A stretch of 19,233 nt of DNA. Origin: an uncultured Desulfovibrio sp. (GTDB lineage Bacteria > Desulfobacterota > Desulfovibrionia > Desulfovibrionales > Desulfovibrionaceae). The notes beneath the pieces were generated by a model, which saw only the letters and a program-made list of their open reading frames with translations, searched no databases and was not told where the DNA came from. Position numbers and translations under genes: made by a program. Shown piece after piece: positions 15,190 through 19,233 of this stretch (position 1 is the first letter of the stretch; each line of letters begins with the position of its first letter). The DNA lies in contig CAMWPE010000017.1 in NCBI GenBank assembly GCA_947176055.1, positions 1 through 19,233 on the forward strand, given 5' to 3'.

Positions 15190-16560
15190 TTATGAGCGTC
15201 CGACCCGATGCCTTTCCGCGCGAATCGCCGCTGCCAGCGACTCGTCAAGGGACGGATGCGCGATCATGAATCTATCCAGTTTTTCCGGCGTATAATTACC
15301 GGCGACAAAAGCTTCGGCCGCCGTAACCATAGTCGAGACTCCTCCGCCGATCGCGGCAATCCCCGCCAAACGTCCATTGAGCCAAACGGCCTTGACAAAA
15401 CCGCCGGGGTCGGCATGCGCCTGAGCTATGGGATTCGCGGCCAGCTGAAATATGGAAGCCTCCGCTGTTCCGACTTGCTCCCCTTCGCGGGCCGTAAGAC
15501 CAGCGCGCATGATTTCTGGATTACCGTAAACGCAGGAAGGGATCGGACCCGCTTCATAGGCCGCGTCTATCCGGCCCAATATTCTTAACGCCGCGTAACG
15601 TCCCTGGGTTGCGGCGGCGTGGGCTAACAAAGTTTTGCCATTGCAATCGCCTATGGCGAAGACATTTTCCCCGGAACGAAGGTTTTCATCGACTTTGATA
15701 AACCCGCGGGCATCAACCCGACATCCTGCGGCGACCGCGTTAACTTCTTCGCCTGTCCCCCTGCGACCGACGGCCACAAGCGCCTTTTCAGCTTCGAGCC
15801 GCGTCCCGTCGGCAAGTTCCAAAACCGCCATGTCGCCGTCGCTTCTTAAACTTTTCGCGGTCGCGCTCAAAAAAATTTGGTAACCGCGTTTAACGAGCGC
15901 CTTGCGGAGTTCTTCCGAAATATCCTCGTCTTCAGTAGGGGCGAGGCGCGGCGCGGCTTCCACTATAGTTATTTTAACGCCGCATGACGCGAAAAAGCTC
16001 GCGAATTCGAGGCCTATGGCTCCGGAGCCTATTACAAGCAAACTTTCCGGAATATAGTCAAGATTTAAAAGATCGTCGCTGGTCAGCGCGACTTTATGAT
16101 CAGCCGCGAGGGCCGGAGGAATGGCGGGAACGGAGCCGGAAGCTATAATTAGCGAAGCGTAAGTCAGACTGGATTCGTTATCCTCCCGATCTATTGCTTG
16201 AAGCCGGCCGGGAGCGCTAATTTTCCCTTGCCCATGAATCAATTTGACGCCCAGATTTTCCAGTTCGGCGACGACCGCTCGCGACGAGGCGCCCGTATAC
16301 CTGGCGACGCGTTTTCGCAGGCCTGCGAAATTGACTTTTAGCTCGCCGTTTAATTCTTTTTGCCGCGAGAGACGCGCGAAGGCGTTAATAGGCGCGACCG
16401 CTGCCAGATACATTTTTGTAGGAACGCAACCTCTATTAAGACAAGTCCCGCCCGCGTTTCCCGCCTCTATGACCGCTATCCTTTTTCCGGCCTTCGCCAG
16501 AATTTTCGCGGCTTCCAATCCGCCCGGGCCGCAACCTATTATCGCCGCGTCAAAGTCCAT
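15190..16560 (-). CDS. lpd: Dihydrolipoyl dehydrogenase (L protein/E3)
   Basis: An FAD flavoenzyme that reoxidises dihydrolipoyl groups with NAD+, serving the glycine cleavage system or 2-oxoacid dehydrogenases. It has 456 residues. The FAD-binding GCGPGG lies at 9-14, the redox disulfide GGTCLNRGC has Cys40 and Cys45, the NAD-binding fold begins at VIGSGAIGLEF, and the second FAD motif is NVFAIGDCNGK. The C-terminal interface has His435 and Glu440 in HPSLDE, the expected catalytic dyad. The ATG at 16560 follows a good GGAGGAG site. Pairing with gcvH 48 bases downstream suggests a role in glycine metabolism. A 6-base-pair hairpin (GGCGTC/GACGCC, 16584-16608) lies in the leader; I see no glycine riboswitch. 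Confidence 0.95.
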   Translation of the reverse strand: MDFDAAIIGCGPGGLEAAKILAKAGKRIAVIEAGNAGGTCLNRGCVPTKMYLAAVAPINAFARLSRQKELNGELKVNFAGLRKRVARYTGASSRAVVAELENLGVKLIHGQGKISAPGRLQAIDREDNESSLTYASLIIASGSVPAIPPALAADHKVALTSDDLLNLDYIPESLLVIGSGAIGLEFASFFASCGVKITIVEAAPRLAPTEDEDISEELRKALVKRGYQIFLSATAKSLRSDGDMAVLELADGTRLEAEKALVAVGRRGTGEEVNAVAAGCRVDARGFIKVDENLRSGENVFAIGDCNGKTLLAHAAATQGRYAALRILGRIDAAYEAGPIPSCVYGNPEIMRAGLTAREGEQVGTAEASIFQLAANPIAQAHADPGGFVKAVWLNGRLAGIAAIGGGVSTMVTAAEAFVAGNYTPEKLDRFMIAHPSLDESLAAAIRAERHRVGRS

Positions 16561-16920
16561 TGTTTCTCCTCCGGGAAATGGCGGGCGTCTTCGCTTTTAA
16601 CGGACGCCATTATGGAGAGATAACACGAATCGGCGAATTTCCGCAATGGAAACGGTTCCATGCCGCCGGCTCGAACAGCAGCGGACAAAAAAATCGCGAT
16701 TTAAAAATTAAATTCCCGTCAAGCGGGAAAATTTATTGAAATATCAGAATTTAGATTTACCAGGATTTATATATGTCCAAAATTCAATAAATATCAATGG
16801 ATTATTTTCCATTTTCTCCACTGAAGGTCAGCCAGAAGTATTGATATCCAACCCCTATAAGGGTCAATTTAGGGGTTGGTTAGAAGGCAAGAAACCCTTA
16901 ATTTTTTGGAGAAAAGCAGC
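16561..16920. other. Boundary region between lpd and the integrase, with two hairpins
   Basis: No gene is convincing here. A terminator-like stem TTCCCG/CGGGAA (16713-16718 and 16724-16729) is followed by an A/T-rich run, yet both flanking genes are transcribed away from it. A second perfect nine-base-pair inverted repeat (CCAACCCCT, 16848-16856; AGGGGTTGG, 16871-16879) lies 42 bases ahead of the integrase start and could be an integrase arm site or operator. Composition becomes A/T-rich here. I found no tRNA end that would mark the usual attachment site. Confidence 0.5.
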
Positions 16921-18168
16921 GTGGCAAGAATAGTAAAACCACTGACGGCCACACAAGTCCAGAACGCGAAGCCAAAGGACAAACCCTATAAAATTTTTGA
17001 TGGCGGAGGGCTTTTCCTTCAGGTGTAGCCAAGTGGCGGCAAGCGCTGGAAAATGAAATATGTTCAGGCCAGCGGCAAGGAAAGCCTGTTGTCCTTTGGC
17101 CCATATCCCGAAGTTTCGCTTGAACAGGCAAGACGCAAACGCGATGAGGCCCGCTCACAGAAAGCGGCCGGAAAAGACCCCGGCCAGGTCAGGCGGCAGG
17201 AAAAAGCGGAGCAACTCGCCAGCAGTAAAAATTCATTTGGCGCACTTGCGGCTGAATGGCTGGAACTGGCAAGAAGCAAGGTATCGCCCAAGACCATGTA
17301 TATCTATGAAGGGATAATGCGGAGAAATCTGCTTCCCGCTCTTGGCGATAAGCATATCAGGGAAATCCGGCCTGCGGATATTCTTGTGCCCTTGCGGGAA
17401 CTGGAGAAAGAGGACAAGACGGCCACCTGTAAAAAAGCCTGCCAGATTTGCAGCCAGGTCATGCAGTATGCCATTGCAAGCGGAGTTCTGGAAATCAATC
17501 CAATTCCATCCCTGCAAATCCTGTTGAGAACGCGCAAGGTAAGGCGCCGTTCAACCATTCTTGAACCACTCCAGCTTGGCAAGTTATTGCTGGATATTGA
17601 CGGCTATGGGCAGAGAAGCGGCTATTTTGCCGTGCATTTCGCTTTACAGATAATGCCATATGTTTTTGTCAGGACAAGCGAGCTTATAAACGCCAGATGG
17701 GAACAGATAAACTTTGCTACGTGTGAATGACGTTACACTGTCAACAAGACAAATACGCCCCATGTTGTGCCGCTTGCGCCACAAGTCATGGCTATCCTTG
17801 AAAAGTTGAAAATTGGCACAGGCGATGGCGAACTGCTTTTTCCCAATATGCGGGATTATACGCAGCCCATAAGCGAAGTGACACTTGTTGGGGCATTAAG
17901 AAGAATGGGCTATACGCCACAGCAAATGTGTATACACGGCTTCAGGGCAACGGCAAGAACCCTGCTGGATGAAGTATTGCGGGAAAGATATGATCTGATT
18001 GAACACCAGCTTGCCCATATGGTGCGTGATCCAAATGGCGGAGCCTACAACCGCACAGAGTTTATTGAGGAAAGGCGGGGCATGATGAACCGCTGGGCAG
18101 ACTATCTGGACAGTTTGAGGGAAAAGGCAAGAGAAGCCCACATCAATCATCATACTGAAAATTCATAA
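16921..18168 (+). pseudogene. int: P4-type tyrosine integrase interrupted by two stop codons
   Basis: A phage- or island-type site-specific recombinase. The frame starts at GTG 16921 (GGAG nine bases upstream) and would give 415 residues. It is broken by TAG at 17026-17028 (codon 36) and TGA at 17728-17730 (codon 270), with no frameshift. The N-terminal DUF4102-like domain includes FDGGGLFLQV, the core domain begins near SFGALAAEW, and the catalytic set is complete: Arg251 (VRTSEL), HGFR at 339-342, His366 (QLAH) and nucleophile Tyr376 (AYNR). The TGA falls at the conserved Trp of a CE-W-R stretch ahead of PHVVPL, which fits a TGG to TGA change. The intact motifs suggest recent decay. An AlpA-like gene follows 15 bases downstream. 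Confidence 0.9.
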
Positions 18169-18183
18169 AAGGGAGAAAAAGAA

Positions 18184-18402
18184 ATGGCAGAGGAAAAACC
18201 CCAAATCGTTTTTTTACGGCTTCCGCAGGTGCTGGAGATATTTCCCATCAGTAGAAGCTCATGATGGCAGGGCTGCAAGAGCGGCAAATACCCCAAGCCC
18301 ATAAAACTTGGGCCAAGAACGACAGTTTGGCGAAAGGATGAAATTGAGGAACTGGCCGAAAAATTTTCTTCAGGCGTAAAGCCCCATGAAGAAAATAGGT
18401 AG
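18184..18402 (+). pseudogene. AlpA-family excisionase/regulator with in-frame TGA
   Basis: A small winged-helix DNA-binding protein of the AlpA type, which in P4-like elements activates integrase or serves as excisionase. The frame has 72 codons from ATG 18184, preceded by GGGAG. Family landmarks are FLRLPQVLEIFPISRSS, then W-QG-KSGKYPKPIKLGPRTT and VWRKDEIEEL. A TGA at 18262-18264 (codon 27) stands exactly where the family has the first of two tryptophans, so TGG to TGA is the likely change. Both sides remain in frame. A short frame at 18386-18463 overlaps its end by 17 bases and could be the cut-off start of the next element gene. Confidence 0.85.
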
Positions 18403-18526
18403 CCTGGCGGCCATTGCCGCGAACAATGGCCTTGCCAAGCGTTTTGAGAGGACTTATACATAAAGGGAACCCCGGAATTGTCCTGCAAGACAAAACCGGG
18501 GCTGGCACAGCGCGGTTAGCGCCCCC

Positions 18527-18539
18527 GTGTCCGGCTACC
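18527..18539 (+). repeat. 13-base inverted repeat, copy 1
   Basis: GTGTCCGGCTACC occurs here on the plus strand and again, perfectly, on the minus strand at 18720-18732. The copies flank the hairpin at 18561 and the small peptide gene. Confidence 0.7.
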
Positions 18540-18560
18540 AGCAGGATTACCACATTTTAC

Positions 18561-18600
18561 GACCTCGGCTCTTCTCTCCAATGAGCCGAGGTCAACTTTT
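18561..18600 (+). terminator. Strong hairpin, probable terminator
   Basis: GACCTCGGCTC (18561-18571) and GAGCCGAGGTC (18583-18593) form a perfect 11-base-pair stem with an 11-base loop, followed by AACTTTTA on the plus strand. It would end transcripts from the integrase/alpA side, and lies just past the stop of the minus-strand peptide. The T tract is short. Confidence 0.6.
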
Positions 18601-18670
18601 ACACGGCGTTAGTCGCCAGTAAAAGGATCAGGGTCAGAGCGACGAGCGAGGCGAAAGGTAGCTTCCGCAT
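18599..18670 (-). CDS. 23-residue hydrophobic peptide, possible type I toxin-like
   Basis: MRKLPFASLVALTLILLL followed by ATNAV and TAA. It has a short basic start, then a single membrane-spanning stretch, and little else. AGGAGGG eight bases before the ATG (SD at 18678-18683) is one of the strongest ribosome sites in the window, which argues for real translation. The same SD pairs with an upstream CCCTCC (see leader entry). Short single-span peptides with locked ribosome sites are typical of type I toxins. The KLP-x-x-SLV start recalls Hok, but Hok proteins are about 50 residues with a conserved C-terminus absent here. It might instead be a truncated signal peptide left by a deletion. I see no clear antisense RNA promoter. 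Confidence 0.45.
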   Translation of the reverse strand: MRKLPFASLVALTLILLLATNAV

Positions 18671-18726
18671 GGCTGTGCCCTCCTTTTCCGTTTGCGCCGT
18701 GCCGACGCATAGTTGGGAGGGTAGCC
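18671..18726 (-). promoter_or_regulatory. Predicted leader structure burying the peptide's ribosome site
   Basis: On the minus strand GGCT (18723-18726) and CCCTCC (18716-18721) pair with the Shine-Dalgarno GGAGGG (18678-18683) and AGCC (18671-18674), the latter touching the ATG. Inside, TGCGTC (18704-18709) pairs with GGCGCA (18693-18698) around a five-base loop. Ten outer pairs cover the ribosome site and reach the start codon. Confidence 0.5.
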
Positions 18727-18732
18727 GGACAC
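18720..18732 (-). repeat. 13-base inverted repeat, copy 2
   Basis: GTGTCCGGCTACC on the minus strand, identical to the plus-strand copy at 18527-18539. Part of it (GGCTACC) also forms the outer arm of the peptide leader structure. Confidence 0.7.
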
Positions 18733-18745
18733 TGCTTTTCTATTA

Positions 18746-19006
18746 TTAAATTCCCACTCCCGCAATATAGGCAAAATTCATTTGCCAGTTTCCACAGGCA
18801 TTTCTTCTCAATTTACTTCCCGTCTTTCCGCCCATCACTGCCCGCACCGTGCCGGAAGCGGCCACTTTGTCAAGGTCAAGCCCTTTCGGGTCGCTTGCGC
18901 GAACCTTGACATTCATGGCCGAGCTTCCGGCATAAAATACACGCGGGCGATGGACGGCAACGTCTCCGACGGGGACTCCGGCCATAAACATCATTTTCAA
19001 ATACAA
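18746..19006 (-). CDS. Hypothetical protein, possibly a fragment
   Basis: An 86-codon minus-strand frame from TTG 19006; an ATG at 18985 is an alternative. I do not recognise it. The segment from about 18980 to 18780 has coding-like codon use and reads as a basic, soluble chain (landmarks VHRPRVFYAGSS and GGKTGSKLRRN). Upstream, a different frame encodes a hydrophobic, signal-like run (CILLFCFWYFVF), which suggests either two unrelated frames or a frameshifted exported protein. It ends 76 bases before the small peptide's start codon, on the same strand. It may also be chance. Confidence 0.3.
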   Translation of the reverse strand: MYLKMMFMAGVPVGDVAVHRPRVFYAGSSAMNVKVRASDPKGLDLDKVAASGTVRAVMGGKTGSKLRRNACGNWQMNFAYIAGVGI

Positions 19007-19233
19007 AATACCAAAAGCAGAAAAGCAAAATACATAAAATCATTTTCCTGATACCAACTGCCAGAACAAATTTTACATTCCGCCGATTTTTCGCCGCCAA
19101 CTCATCTTTTCAAAAATACAAATTATCCAGTTTAATTTTACCTGCCGCCTGAATTCCGCTCACCGACTTAATGGCTTCTTAGGCTCTGTCGGCACTATAG
19201 GAACAGCGCGATTAGAGCGAGCGCAACAAATGA
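19007..19233. other. Right edge, nothing supportable
   Basis: A/T-rich sequence with only short frames. Around 19170-19210 the phrase GGCTCTGTCGGCAC faintly resembles an insertion-sequence end, but no transposase is visible. Confidence 0.4.

Noticed and set aside
16561..16700. Glycine riboswitch ahead of lpd-gcvH
   Set aside because: The leader has a small hairpin but none of the conserved glycine aptamer blocks that I can see.
16736..16933. 65-codon frame upstream of and overlapping the integrase start
   Set aside because: It spans two hairpins, has no convincing ribosome site, and lies in A/T-rich DNA where open frames occur by chance.
16921..18402. Host-wide reassignment of UGA to Trp
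   Set aside because: hflX and the SRA gene end at TGA exactly at family ends, and abundant TGG is used throughout, so the standard code applies to the host.
19170..19210. Insertion-sequence terminal repeat at the right edge
   Set aside because: Only a faint resemblance (GGCTCTGTCGGCAC), with no partner repeat or transposase frame in view.
1..19233. CRISPR array
   Set aside because: I see no regularly spaced direct repeats anywhere in the window.

Overview
The window looks like a chromosomal segment from a Desulfovibrionaceae-type bacterium (Desulfobacterota). The placement is inferred from remembered family features. NrfA and NrfH read like Desulfovibrio cytochrome c nitrite reductase, HflX carries the long N-terminal extension common in that group, and IMP cyclohydrolase is a free-standing protein rather than part of a fused PurH. 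The host genes use the standard code: TGA and TAA act as real stops at closely packed gene ends.

Layout, left to right. Positions 1-1473 (minus) hold the first 491 codons of a bifunctional Rel/SpoT (p)ppGpp enzyme that runs off the left edge. Divergent from it, 1756-3294 carries a secreted protein built from two copies of one domain, followed by a small standalone ScoMcrA-like SRA domain protein. A convergent MOFRL-type glycerate 2-kinase (3300-4625, minus) is followed by a divergent MscS-family channel (4973-6124). After about 500 bases with no convincing gene come a terminator, tRNA-Ala(CGC) and its promoter (6605-6778, minus).

The housekeeping core is IMP cyclohydrolase, hflX and rdgB (6900-9741, plus), meeting lepA head-on with overlapping stop codons. 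A MoaD/ThiS-like beta-grasp protein lies upstream of lepA in the same direction. A 470-base divergent control region then leads into nrfH-nrfA (12306-14394), which form a membrane quinol-dependent nitrite reductase to ammonia, ended by a strong terminator. On the minus strand, lpd and gcvH (16560 down to 14752) form a two-gene unit of the glycine cleavage/lipoyl system.

From about 16600 to the right edge the window is accessory DNA. It holds a P4-type tyrosine integrase broken by two stops and an AlpA-type excisionase broken by one, with no frameshift in either. Two of the three stops fall at conserved tryptophan positions. Beyond these lies a hairpin-rich stretch with a 23-residue hydrophobic peptide on the minus strand, whose strong ribosome binding site is buried in a predicted stem. 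This resembles a type I toxin or another translationally locked small membrane peptide and is the best candidate for something undescribed here. The last 230 bases hold nothing I can support.
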